From: Scilla litardierei | Lineage: Eukaryota > Streptophyta > Magnoliopsida > Asparagales > Asparagaceae | Direction of reading: 5' to 3' | Length of the DNA: 64,000 bases | NCBI GenBank assembly: GCA_030789695.1 | Contig: CM061138.1 | Span: 184,799,051-184,863,050, forward strand | Shown: in pieces, positions 54,597-64,000 of the stretch | Layout of the letters: every line of letters starts with the position of its first letter | Position numbering within the stretch: position 1 is the stretch's first letter | Made by a program: the position numbers and the translations under genes | Notes under the pieces: generated by a model | The model's input: the letters and a program-made list of their open reading frames with translations, nothing else | Database searches by the model: none | What the model was told of the DNA's origin: nothing

Positions 54597-55004
54597 ATGA
54601 ACGACACCCACACAATGCGTCCCCGCCGTGTTAAGCCCACCGACGCCAGCCCTTCGAACCCTAGGCCCACCCGTCGTACCCGTTGCACACAGCCCACCAC
54701 CTCCAACCCATCCACCACACCACGCACCACTTCCCCACCTCACGTTTACGATCCCGAATATGGGATGCAATTCCAAACCGATGACCATGCCGACCGATTC
54801 GCGGCCATGGTCCTCCTAGCTGGTCAGGGTGGTCGGATAACCGAGGAGTCCGTCGACCGAGACCTCCCGTTTCTTCAAAGCTTCATTCACCACATCCGTG
54901 AAGACCCACCCGACGTCTCCGAGCTCCACATTCCACCCCCCACGACTCCTGGTCCTCAGCGCAGGCCCCCGTCACCACCCCCAGAGGGTGGTGCCCCTGC
55001 TTGA
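54597..55004 (+). CDS. Additional ORF of B, truncated ATHILA ORF-1-like, 135 codons
   Basis: The start chosen is ATG 54597 (MNDTHTMRPRRVKPTDASPS), because it yields the basic, Pro/Thr-rich N-terminus seen in A and S. The segment YGMQFQTDDHADRF ... DRDLPFLQSFIHHI aligns with GITFRNDAQRARF ... DLEHLRVLEGLLQLY of A. It then goes straight into a Pro-rich end (RRPPSPPPEGGAPA). Most of the domain is therefore missing relative to the 391-codon A protein. Its function is unknown. Confidence 0.55.
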   Translation: MNDTHTMRPRRVKPTDASPSNPRPTRRTRCTQPTTSNPSTTPRTTSPPHVYDPEYGMQFQTDDHADRFAAMVLLAGQGGRITEESVDRDLPFLQSFIHHIREDPPDVSELHIPPPTTPGPQRRPPSPPPEGGAPA

Positions 55005-56748
55005 TTTTTCTCTCCCACTTTTGCCCCCCCATATTTGTGCCCATCTGTCTTTTCGGGGCCCTGCTTTGTCTCTGTCGGGGGGGGACTATTTGCGTGTTGT
55101 TTTCTGAATTAACCTCTTTTGTTTTTGACTCCCCCTTACATATCTCTACATTTCATTGATCATATCATTTCGCTAGCACTGTCTGGTTTAGCTTGGGGGA
55201 CGTCTATTTTGGCGTGCTGTGGTGTTTTGTTTGTTTTTCTCATTTTTGTGTGTGTGCTTGCTTTTCATTTTTTGAGTGTCGTGTCGTGTGGTTTTATTTT
55301 TATTTTTATTTTCGTGTCGTTTGATCTTTGATTTTGATCTTTCTTTCTTTTTCAGTTTCATCTATGTGTTTTCCTCGTTTTCATTTCTTTTTGTGTCAGT
55401 GCGTATTCCCCCCCATTTTCATTTTACTCCCGTACTCACTCATATTGCATTGAGGGCAATGCAAACTTCAGCTTGGGGGGAGTCGCACTGTGTGCGTCGT
55501 TTGAGTCCTTCTTTTTTCGTTTTTTGTGTCGTTTTCATCGTGTTTTTATTTTTTCTTTTCTTCTTTTTAGCTCTTTCTCCTAGAGATGAATCCTATGATG
55601 AATCGCCACAAAGTCACACACACCTAGCATTGCATCGATAATCACACTCACTAACCCTAGGATTTCGAGTCCTCTTGCATTTCACGCATTGTGGGTCCAC
55701 TTAGCTTTCTTGTGAGTCGTGCGTCGTGCCTATCTATTTGGTGTGCTTCTGCTTTGTGATTTTACTTTATATACCTGTCCAGGAATGACCCCTAGATTAT
55801 CATGCTTCGATTTGAATATGCGGTATTTGTTTCTACTATATGCATGCTATATTTATATCGTATATTTCAATTCGCATGCGTCGGGATTCCACAACTAAGG
55901 ACTAGGATAACCCATTTAGCCTATGCTCTATTTAGCGAGAATAGTTTCCTTTACCCGAGTGATTAGATTTCGACTTCTTTTTTGTTTTACTTGGTGCAAA
56001 TCCCCTCGTCGTGTACCATTCTCCCACTTGGGAGAGTGCACATGTGTATAGCCAAAAACCCAAAAATCAAAAAAAAAGAAAAAAAAAGGGAAAGAAAAAC
56101 CCAAAAAAAGAAGAAAAGAAAAATTTTGTATAGCCAAAAAGCAAAAAAAAATACAAATGCCCAAAACCCAAAAAAAATTTTTCGTGTGAATATTTTTTCC
56201 TACTTACCGAGAATAAAGGGAAGGCGAGAATTTGCACCAAGTGTTCTACTCCACATCATCTCAACCCCCATCGTTATCGAAAACACTTGGCTTAGGAACT
56301 TTTTAGCTAGTATTTAGGCTGTAGTGGCGTGATTTCCTTAACCCTAGTTGTGGAGTCCCCGACGCATGATACGTTTCGATTCTCTCTATTCTCATGCATG
56401 CTTGAACTATATATTCGCCGCTTAATTCAATTCGAATCGATATTTGGGTCGTATCTTGGATTTGTGTATATCGAGCCTTATAGCACATTGTAGAAAGCGA
56501 CACCATTTGCTAGCACACGACCACACTCACTCGCGCTTCACCGCGTGGGCCCACGACACTTATTTGGACTCGTTTTCCTAGGTTTAGTGGTGTGATTTGG
56601 CGTTTGCTTGCTTGGTGTGTCGTTTTTGATTTTGGTGGCTCTGACGGACGATCTAGGATTTAGAGTTTTCTTTTTCTTTCTTCCTCTCTATTTTTCCCTT
56701 CCGAGCTCCTACTCTCACTCGTCTTCCTCGAGGACGAGGAAGAGTTCA
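55005..56748 (+). other. 3' untranslated region of B with purine-tract copies and a long hairpin
   Basis: T-rich DNA. GCTTGGGGGA copies stand at 55191-55200 and 55471-55480, the second after a GCATTGAGGGCAATGC hairpin (55447-55462). An imperfect inverted repeat runs from about 55770 to 56470. Arms include ATGCGTCGGGATTCCACAACTA (55876-55897) against its counterpart at 56343-56368, and ACTTGGTGCAAAT (55989-56001) against ATTTGCACCAAGT (56229-56241). The loop is A-rich (56050-56185). No gene is recognised. Confidence 0.65.
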
Positions 56749-56761
56749 GCTTGGGGGATTT
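56749..56761 (+). promoter_or_regulatory. Polypurine tract of B
   Basis: GCTTGGGGGATTT abuts the LTR start TGACGTGCG. Just upstream is CTTCCTCGAGGACGAG (56723-56738), which A also has before its tract. Confidence 0.75.
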
Positions 56762-58319
56762 TGACGTGCGTTTATATTTCATATATTCACGCACGTTTTC
56801 TTTTGTGTTTCTCCGTGTTTTTCCGCCGTCTTTTATTTGTTTTCTTGTATTTTCTCGTTTTCTTTCACTTTTCTTTGTTTATCCATGTTTGCAGGAGGTT
56901 GACCACGTATGGGACGTTTAACAATGATATCCCAAGTCCCCGGAGCAACGGGAGGAGTCACGCGTGATCCAGGGGGTCATACGCCAAAGAATACATCTTT
57001 CAGCCCCTCACCCGGTCGGTTGGTCGTCTTCAACCGATCGGGTGATGCACACGTGCACCACCCGGTCTCAGCCGGAGCTCACATGGAAGTCACCCGACCG
57101 GTTCGCAGACCGGTTCAGCGGGGGTCTGTTCTCTGTTTTCTCGAGAAAAATGCCAACCGATCGGGTGACTCTCACCCAATCGGTTCATCTGTAGCTGAAG
57201 ATGAAGAGCTGAAGACACGGGCACCAAACTGATCGCTTCACCCGACGGCTCCAAGATCCAACCGGTCACTCAAGAACTCACCCGACCGGTTCATGTGATC
57301 GGGTGAAAGCTCGCCGTTTTCTGTTATTATTTTGTAACGGATCAACCGATCGGTTGACTTGTCAACCGATCGGTTGATGCGAGAGTCTATAAATAGAACC
57401 CTAGGGTTCCAGAAACGAGAGCTGCGAGTTTTTTACTGTTTTCTCACTTTGTGACGGATGTAATTGTTACTCTTTTGTAAGTTTTCAGATCTTTCTCAAA
57501 TTTTAGTATTGTCTTATCTACTCTATTACTTCCGCATTACAATCGTCCGATTATGATTCCAACGGTTAATTTTTATTTAGATCGCTTTTTCATGGATTTT
57601 TGTGAGTAGTTCCCAAATCTGGGATTTTGGTGGAAACCCCTTCGGGGGCTCTTCCCGATGCGTCCATAGGGTTAGGAAATCGATAGGGATTAGGAATCTA
57701 ACGGTTACGCGGGGTGTTTCATTGTCATCGGCGGGAAAAAGACCGCCTTTGACCGTTGGGCCAAGGGGGAATAAACTTGGCGGTTGACTCCCTAGCCATA
57801 GCTCACACCCATAGCGTAGACGTCGAATCCTAGCACGCGGGAGCGGCAGGATGAGACGTTGGGAGTTATCGTTGCGGGCTTAGTGCTCCCGGGATCGATC
57901 AGTGTTAATGGACACGGGAGTGCCCACTGATCGAATCCGGGAAGTCCGGTGTATCATCCTGGGCACCGACCGGAATATCGGGCCCATGGGACGCCGGTAC
58001 CACTTTCAGAGGCAACGTCTCACCATTAGACCCTAATCCTGATCGTTATCCATACCCGTAGGCCGTGTCGGCGAGAGCCACACGTCGGAGCGGAAACCAA
58101 AGTCCCGGGTTTATTTCTTTATTGTTCATACCTTTTATTTCTTCCCGTGACAACCATTTACCGATTCGGGCTAGCTCGCCCCTCGGGGTGATTTAGGTCC
58201 TACCTGACCCAAGCACAACCTCGCCTCCCTGAGTTCGATATTCCCGCACCCTACACTAACCGTGCACTTGCGGTAAACCGACACCGCGCCCTTACCGCAG
58301 ATCGCGGGGGCGCCGGTCA
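56762..58319 (+). repeat. 3' LTR of B, 1558 bp
   Basis: The first 430 bases match the 5' LTR at about 97 percent by eye. From about 57195 to 57690 I cannot align it to the 5' LTR. Similarity returns at about 57705, but lower. Its TATA box CTATAAATAG (57388-57397) follows a CAACCGATCGGTTG site by about 12 bases. It closes GGGCGCCGGTCA. Confidence 0.82.
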
Positions 58320-58324
58320 AGCAC

Positions 58325-58800
58325 CACCTCACCACCCCACTGTCGCACCCATCCTTTACAGTAGCCGAGCGAGACAGCCCCGCTCTTCACCTGTTCGTCC
58401 TGCTCGACCCTCTGCTCCACCCCCCCCGACACCCTAGTTCAGCACCTCCGTGCTCATGAGGGGACAGTGTGTGGACTTAGAGCAGATTTTCGGGCTCTCT
58501 CTGCTACTGTCAGTGCTGTCTAGACCCGTGTCACATTGCTTCCTGGTATTCCGGCTTGCCTGAACCAGATTCTTGAGCGTCTGCCTCAGCCACCCACCCC
58601 CACAGCCTCCACGACCACCACCTCCGCTACAGGACGGTGCCGATGCACCCCACCCACCTAGGCACACACTGGATGCCTTCGATATTTTGCTGTTGTTACG
58701 CTGGATATTTTTCCTGAGCATGCTGATTTTGCACCCCTCCTCCATACACGTTTTGGTCACTTTTTGTTCATATCTGTCTATATCCTCCTGGGAGTGAGGG
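58325..58800 (+). pseudogene. C-terminal tail of the A additional ORF after B
   Basis: Degenerate coding continues with Pro/Ser/Arg-rich codons and then a helical segment readable as FRALSATVSAV and TLLPGIPACLNQILERLPQP (about 58488-58590), separated by TAG codons. Thr/Pro-rich codons follow. It would make the original A protein considerably longer than 391 residues. Confidence 0.4.
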
Positions 58801-60531
58801 AGTACTTTTGGGGACACCTATCTGACACTATTTTGATCTCTACATGCACCACTTGCATTCCCATCATTTTTTTCTTTTTCTTTTTATTTTTTTATTTACA
58901 TGCATGCATCCTCACCCGCCCCGCCCACATTTTTGCCTCTCGGTGTGCCACACTTTGCACATTGAGGACACTGTGTACTTTAGCTTGGGGGAGTGAGTTC
59001 TCACGCACTTTTTATTTTTGTCGCCTTTTATTTTCTTTTTCCCACATATCTTCGTTTTTACACTTATTTTCACCCACCTTTTCATTTTTTTCCATGCATC
59101 ACGTTTTCTTACCTTTTTGAATGTGCTGCATTGTACAGTAGTTTTTATTCTCCTTTATCCTTATTTCTTTTATCCTTTTTGCTAGAGATGAATTTCTTGT
59201 GACGACGACGACGTGGTATTAGCTTATCTCTATATGCATATTATCTTGTCATGCCATAGTTTTTATTTCAGATATCATATGCTATGTCTTGCTATGCATT
59301 TGAGATAGTAACCCGCACTTTCTTGTATGTATATGGATGAAATTCTTTTATTAGCTGAGTCTGATGATTTTTGCCATATACTCTTCATAGAAAATACACC
59401 AAGCTTCACGCATTGATTGCTTATATCTGGAGTACTGCTTTCTTTTCCTATATCACTTCTTATTGCATGAAAATTGTACGCTTCACTTTCAGGTTGATTG
59501 AATGTATGCTAGATTGATATAACTGGATTAGTTTACTTTCTGAGATTAAACTGAGTAGATTACATTACTCCGCTGAAAGTTGTCGTGCACATTCTATAGA
59601 GTGAACCGAGTGTTACATATATTTCTTTCTCCATATATCTTGAGCATTATTTCTATACTTAAAATCATTGGTGAATCTCCCTTTAGCAATTCTTATATTG
59701 GCATTTTCCCCCGCTATAAAAATCCATGATCCATACCCCCAAAATCAAAAAGAAAAAAATTATTATTGTATATCTTTCTATCTTTTGATTTGGGATCACA
59801 GTTGTATATATGATTGCAAAAAAAAAGAAAAAAAAGAGAAAAAAGAAAAGAAAAGAGTAAAGAAGTTCATATATGATCCCATCTCACACTCTTTCTCTCT
59901 TTCTCCCCTCTTTTATTTTTATTTTTTTGGAGCTTCAAAAATGGGCAATAAGCTTATTGATTTATCTTATGTCACCACGCTTATAGATAAGCTTGGGGGA
60001 GAGGATCCAATGATGTGTGAGAGAGTGACTACTTGATTGTGCATGACAACCTAAGCTAGGTAATTTTCTATACTCGGTGATATTATTAAAAGTTTTTACG
60101 AAATCCAGGAATTGAAACTTAGCATACATTTCATGAAGGCCTTACCTTTCTATTCTTATTGATCCATATTGTGTGATATCTCTTATACTCCAAATAAAAA
60201 GCATTCAATTGAAATGATTATGTATGCCGCTTTAGATGCTTCAGACGATGTTAATTCTAGAATGATTCCGTATTTCATACTATTGTGATATTCTTGGGTT
60301 GCTATTTTGAATGCATCCATATGATTATGATATCGATATAAAAATCTTTGGCATGTGCTTTATATTCGCCGTATGCTATATGAGTGAGCAAAAACACACG
60401 TCCTAAGAAAATAATCTAGCACCTCCCTCTTTGTTTTCCTTCCTATCTTCCATCTCTTTCATTTTTCCTTTTCTTTATTTTTCCCGCTGGGTTCGCCTTT
60501 TGCTTGTCTTCCTCGAGGACGAGTAAGAGGT
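58801..60531 (+). other. 3' untranslated region of A with purine-tract copies and a hairpin
   Basis: A CACATTGAGGACACTGTG imperfect hairpin (58956-58973) stands just before TAGCTTGGGGGAG (58981-58993). Another GCTTGGGGGA is at 59991-60000. An inverted pair GGGATCA...TATATGA (59792-59813) and TCATATATGATCCC (59867-59880) encloses an A-rich loop (59815-59860). An outer imperfect pair brackets it (GTTGTCGTGCAC at 59579-59590, GTGCATGACAAC at 60039-60050). No gene is recognised. Confidence 0.6.
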
Positions 60532-60546
60532 AAGCTTGGGGGATTT
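60532..60546 (+). promoter_or_regulatory. Polypurine tract of A
   Basis: AAGCTTGGGGGATTT abuts the LTR start TGATCATTCC. CTTCCTCGAGGACGAG lies 20 bases upstream, as in B. Confidence 0.75.
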
Positions 60547-62204
60547 TGATCATTCCATATTTTATACCTTTTTTCTGCATGTTTTCATGACGTTTTGATC
60601 GCCCATATTGTGTTTTTCACGATTATTCGACGATATTGCGATGCTTTTCACTATTTCTTGTTTTTGTTGTATTTCAGGAGATATGGAGCGATTTGGAGCG
60701 AAGATGAGATCAAAGGAGTTTCACACATTTTGGAGTGTCGCCCACTGCTTATTTGAGGACTTATCAGCGATGGAGGATGAGCGGAAGAAGAAGGATTTCG
60801 ATAGGAGCGACGAGGAAGCGAATAGGAGAAGGAATAATATCAGAAGCACATCACTCGGCCGAGCAAGACTGCTCATTCGGCCGAGTGAAAGATCACCCTC
60901 GCCCGAGTAGAACGGATACACACCGACGATTTCAGATGTTCACTCGGCCGAGCAAGAATTTCCGTTCGGCCGAGTTCACTCGCCCGAGTCAGTCAGGGAA
61001 TTCAGACAGAAAATAGCCGAAGATACTGAAAATCTAAGGAAGCTCACTCGGCCGAGCAAGATAGCTACTCGGTCGAATGAAGAAGCCTACTCGGCCGAGT
61101 GACCATCTCCGCCTGCTGCTAGGAATGCGAATTCTGGGCTGCGCAGGGCAGTTTTGTCACGATTTTTGGACGATTTTGGCTTGTATTTAAGCCCGGTTTT
61201 TACCCTAGTTTTAGAAGATACTTGAATTATTTTTTTAAGAGGTCTTTTAGGTTTTTGACGGCTATTCTTTGGAGAAATCTCAGCCGGAGATCATTGGCTA
61301 CTCCATTGGTTTGTTCTTTCTTGTTAAAAACTCAATTTTTATGAATCGTTTCTCTATTGCAACGAATTGTACCATGATTATTATTGTTATTTCTGAGATT
61401 TTCATGATGATTAGTGAGTAGTTCCGTCGTTCTAGGGCGTAGGGATGAACCCTATGGACTCGATCTTTTGAATTGTGATGAGTTTATGGATTTGTTGCTA
61501 GAATTGATAATGGTTAGGTTGTGATTGATATATTGCGAGTAGCTAGGAATTCATATCGATTGGGATTTGCAAGAGATTGGATCCCAGTTGATAGGAAGGC
61601 CTAGATATTCGATTTAGATCGATGATTGGATTTCTCTAGACTTAGTTTGCAAGAGATTGAGCCAAAGCTAGAATTTTTAATTATGAATCTATATTAATAT
61701 TCATTTGCAAGAGATTGGACGAATACGAATTATCATAACCTAGATCATAGCTCGAGTTTGCACGAGAGTGGGCTCGAGATGCGATTGGACAATGATGTCG
61801 TTCTTCACGCTAGCGGCTTAGGCTAGGGTTTGCACGAGAGTGGGCCTTAACCTAGGTTTGCTATAGACCGGCAATAGCGCGAGAGCGTGAGCTTGGTTCT
61901 ATATTAAGTTACGACTAGTTCACCTATATTCAAGCTTAGCAACAATGAAATTAATGATTCACAAGGATGATAGACGGTCCGTAGTGGGGATTTCCTATCC
62001 CTAGACGTTTTATTATATTGATATTTCTTGCTATTGAATGATTGTGACGATACACCAAATCTACTCTTACTCTCTTGATAGCTAGGTAATTAAAGTGAGA
62101 TGCGGTCAATTGTCCTCCCTGTGTTCGATACCCGCTCGCCACTACACCATGCGCTTGCGGTAAAACTACAAGTCGTTTTTCTGGTGTATATCAGGACGCG
62201 ATCA
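60547..62204 (+). repeat. 3' LTR of A
   Basis: It opens TGATCATTCC and closes GGACGCGATCA, then CCAAC. It differs from the 5' LTR by scattered substitutions and short indels. The palindrome cluster is at 60848-61105, the U5 stem-loops at 61550-61895 and the small U3 frame at 60683-60910. Confidence 0.9.
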
Positions 62205-62209
62205 CCAAC

Positions 62210-63751
62210 TTCATCATAAACCAAAGCTATCCAGAGGGAACTATCGAGGGCTGCCTAAGAGTATATGTTGAGGACAAAGAGCTACATCTTAAGGCTGATG
62301 AAGTACCTTAACCAACAATGAATGAAGGCATTGAAGCAAAAACCAGAGCTCATGAAGAATGACTTTGGGATACCGAAATTCAGGGAAGTGCACTTAATTA
62401 CGCCCCTTGTGGCACCAGCACATGCATGGACTTATCTTTTGATGATAGGTGTGGACAAGAGGAGAGTGGTAATTCCATCGATACTGGAGCAGAGTAGCCT
62501 AGCATATACTTTGACGCCCCATCTTCACTGAGCGATGATTTTGAGTCCGCACGCTAAAGACTATCTTCTGAAGAAGACGAGAACAAAGATGAGGCCAAAG
62601 ACGTTATGTTTTCACATGAAAAGGGAACGGGGGGTCCAGCATCCCCTGGGGTAGAACTGAAACAATTAACCCCTAACTTGAAATATGCATTTTTGGGTGA
62701 TAAATTGACTTATCCTATGATTGTTAATGCTAGTCTTAATCACAATCAGCTTGAGAGCCTTTTGAATGTTCTTAGAATCCATATGGATGTCCTTGTCTAC
62801 AACATTTCTGACCGTAAGGGGGTTAGTCCTAGGCTATGCACCCACAGGATCCACCTAGAAGACACGGATGCCACATCCATAGAGCCTCAAAGGCGGTTAA
62901 ACCCCAACATGAAGGAAGTGGTTAAAAAGAGATCATTAGACTGCTTGAAGCCAATATTATCTATTATATTTCTGACAGCTGATGGGTGAGCCCAGTTCAT
63001 GTCGTCCCTAAGAAGGGAGGAATGAATGTGATAAAAATGATAAGGGAGAATCTATATCCACGCGGACTGTGACAAGATGGCGCATGTGCATTGATTATAG
63101 AAAATTGAATAAAGCCACCTGAAAAGATCATTACCCATTACCCTTCATCGACCAAATGCTAAAACGCCTCGCTAAACACAAATATTTTTGCTATTTGGAC
63201 GGATATTCAGGATTCTTTCAGATTCCCCTCCATGAAGACGACCAAGAAAAGACTACTTTCACATGTCCATACGACACTTATGCATACCATATGATACCCT
63301 TTGGACTTTGCAATGCTCTCGCCACCTTTCAAATGTGCATGAAATCCATCTTTTCTGATTATATTGAAGACATCATGGAAGTCTTTATGGATGATTTTTC
63401 TGTGTATGGCAGCAAATTTGACTCATGTTTGGCTAATTTAACTTAAGTTTTAAAAGGATTCCAACAAAATAATCTGACGCTTAATTGGGAAAAATGTCAT
63501 TTTATGGTCACTGAGGGTATAGTTCTTGGGCACCTTGTTTCATCAAGAGGGATTGAGGTGGCTAAAGCTAAAATTGAGGTAATAGAAAAGCTACCTCCTC
63601 CCATTAATGTTAAGGACATTAGAGGATTCCTTGGTCATGCGGGGTTTTACCGTCGCTTTATCAAAGATTTTGCTCAAATTGCTCGCCCTCTTACAGCTTT
63701 GCTTGCTAAAAATGCACCTTTTATTTTTTCTGATGATTGCTTGCAAGCGTT
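62210..63751 (+). pseudogene. Protease end and reverse transcriptase of H (Athila type), broken
   Basis: Just after the duplication, CLRVYVEDKELHLKADEV resembles the end of an Athila protease. From 62606 the frame is clearly Athila pol: LKYAFLGDKLTYPMIVNASL, GVSPRLCTHRIHLED, RRLNPNMKEVVKK, then CIDYRKLNKAT and HYPLPFIDQMLKRLAKH. The RT active site reads EVFMDDFSVYGSKF at about 63385-63420 with both aspartates. It continues GHAGFYRRFIKDFAQIARPL into the RNase H connector. Stops (62986, 63120, 63446) and at least one frameshift disable it. It is interrupted by a Tekay-type LTR at 63752. Confidence 0.85.
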
Positions 63752-64000
63752 TGTAACGGCCGCTTTCCGACCGTTCGTATTTTCTACGTGCACGTACTTT
63801 TTCGTGCACGTATTTTATTTGGCTTTTTCTTGGTTTCGGTATATACGATGTGATATGCCGTTGTGACCATATGAAAGTGTAGAATTTTATAGTAATTTTT
63901 GGGAACGTCACTTCACGGCTCGTTTTCTCGCAAAACAGCTTTGAATGGAAGGGCGTTTTGGTCTTTTGGCCTCAATACCCGGTTCCCGATTTTACGAAAT
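63752..64000 (+). repeat. Start of a second Tekay-type LTR, truncated by the window
   Basis: It opens TGTAACGGCCGCTTTCCG directly after GCGTT, which would be the left target duplication. The opening matches that of the LTR at 6274 (TGTAACGGCCACATTTCCG), followed by a similar pair of CGTGCACG/CGTACG inverted words. It breaks the H pol frame. The remainder lies beyond 64000. Confidence 0.75.

Larger units (their letters stand above)
40561..58319 (+). mobile_element. B: second Athila-type element without pol (TSD AGCAC)
   Basis: LTRs 40561-42564 and 56762-58319 are flanked by AGCAC at 40556-40560 and 58320-58324. Removing C leaves about 9.6 kb. The order repeats that of A: tRNA-Asp primer site, gag-protease, non-coding stretch with TATA box, short additional ORF, 3' region with hairpin, purine tract. 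RT, RNase H and integrase are absent. The two LTRs differ in length by 446 bp and are unlike each other in the middle. Confidence 0.85.
21555..62204 (+). mobile_element. A: Athila-type Ty3/gypsy element without pol (TSD CCAAC)
   Basis: LTRs 21555-23221 (1667 bp) and 60547-62204 (1658 bp) are closely similar and flanked by CCAAC at 21550-21554 and 62205-62209. The span is 40.6 kb, but after removing S, B and their duplications it is about 11.3 kb, a normal length. Order: LTR, tRNA-Asp primer site, gag, protease, non-coding stretch with TATA box, additional ORF, long 3' untranslated region, polypurine tract, LTR. There is no RT, RNase H or integrase anywhere in its own sequence, so it should move only with help. 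Confidence 0.88.
14683..63751 (+). mobile_element. H: old Athila-like Ty3/gypsy element, host of the whole nest
   Basis: Its 5' LTR (14683-21260) is followed by a tRNA-Asp primer site at 21267. After element A (21555-62204) its pol resumes at 62210 and is interrupted again at 63752 by a Tekay-type LTR. Its LTR is clearly homologous to the LTRs of A: same opening region, same U5 stem-loop series, same type of CTCGRCCGAG motifs. Gag and most of protease are missing between the primer site and pol, so H has an internal deletion. The 3' end is outside the window. Confidence 0.75.

Noticed and set aside
54200..55004. Pro-rich frames around the B additional ORF on both strands
   Set aside because: Only the plus frame from 54597 shows the domain residues shared with A; the minus frame of 72 codons is a shadow.
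56050..56185. A-rich tract as the poly-A tail of a LINE or processed pseudogene
   Set aside because: It sits inside the paired arms of a hairpin at the same element position in A and B, without target duplication or upstream LINE sequence.

Overview
The window is plant nuclear DNA, most likely pericentromeric or other repeat-rich heterochromatin of an angiosperm with a large genome. It is almost entirely LTR retrotransposons stacked inside one another. The evidence is Ty3/gypsy elements of Tekay/Del type (chromodomain, 3.9-kb LTR) and Athila type (primer site complementary to tRNA-Asp), plus Ty1/copia elements primed by initiator tRNA-Met, one of them Sirevirus-like. I see no intact host gene, tRNA, rRNA or CRISPR array. 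A weak candidate for a host exon remnant lies at 12.7-13.7 kb on the minus strand.

Layout. 1-10187: a decayed Tekay-type chromovirus, its 5' LTR cut by the window edge, its 3' LTR (6274-10187) carrying a 763-bp fold-back element. 10188-14682: gag and LTR debris of another gypsy element, a dimeric minisatellite (10612-11160) and low-complexity DNA. 14683 to 63751: an old Athila-like host element, here called H. Its 5' LTR is split by two solo LTRs: S1 (14832-16644, Sirevirus-like) and T (17230-20233, Tekay-like). H was entered by A (21555-62204, TSD CCAAC), an Athila-type element. A contains S (23509-35101, minus strand, Sirevirus, TSD CGCAT) and B (40561-58319, a second Athila-type element, TSD AGCAC). 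B contains C (43708-51821, Ty1/copia, TSD TCACC). From 63752 another Tekay-type LTR interrupts the pol of H and runs off the window.

How the parts relate. C is the youngest: I saw no difference between its two 605-bp LTRs, and its gag-pol frame is open over 1356 codons. A and B share an unusual plan: gag-protease, then a non-coding stretch with its own TATA box, then an additional ORF resembling ATHILA ORF-1/putative plant transposon proteins. Neither has reverse transcriptase, RNase H or integrase, so both should depend on pol supplied in trans. H, whose LTR is homologous to that of A and which keeps an RT, is the type of partner expected. S, a copia element, has an additional ORF of similar design in the same relative place.

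Most interesting signals. (1) The U5 part of the H and A LTRs holds a row of five to six stem-loops whose loop (TTGCACGAGAGYG-like) is conserved while the stems differ and remain paired. (2) Each element family has its own CG-containing palindrome, clustered in the LTR just upstream of the TATA box and clustered again just upstream of the additional ORF. (3) Polypurine-tract-like AGCTTGGGGGA motifs recur along the 3' half of A and B, next to large hairpins with A-rich loops. (4) The leader of C carries about 530 bp of GGCC-rich repeats. (5) The two LTRs of B are nearly identical for their first 430 bp and unlike each other in the middle, although the TSDs match.
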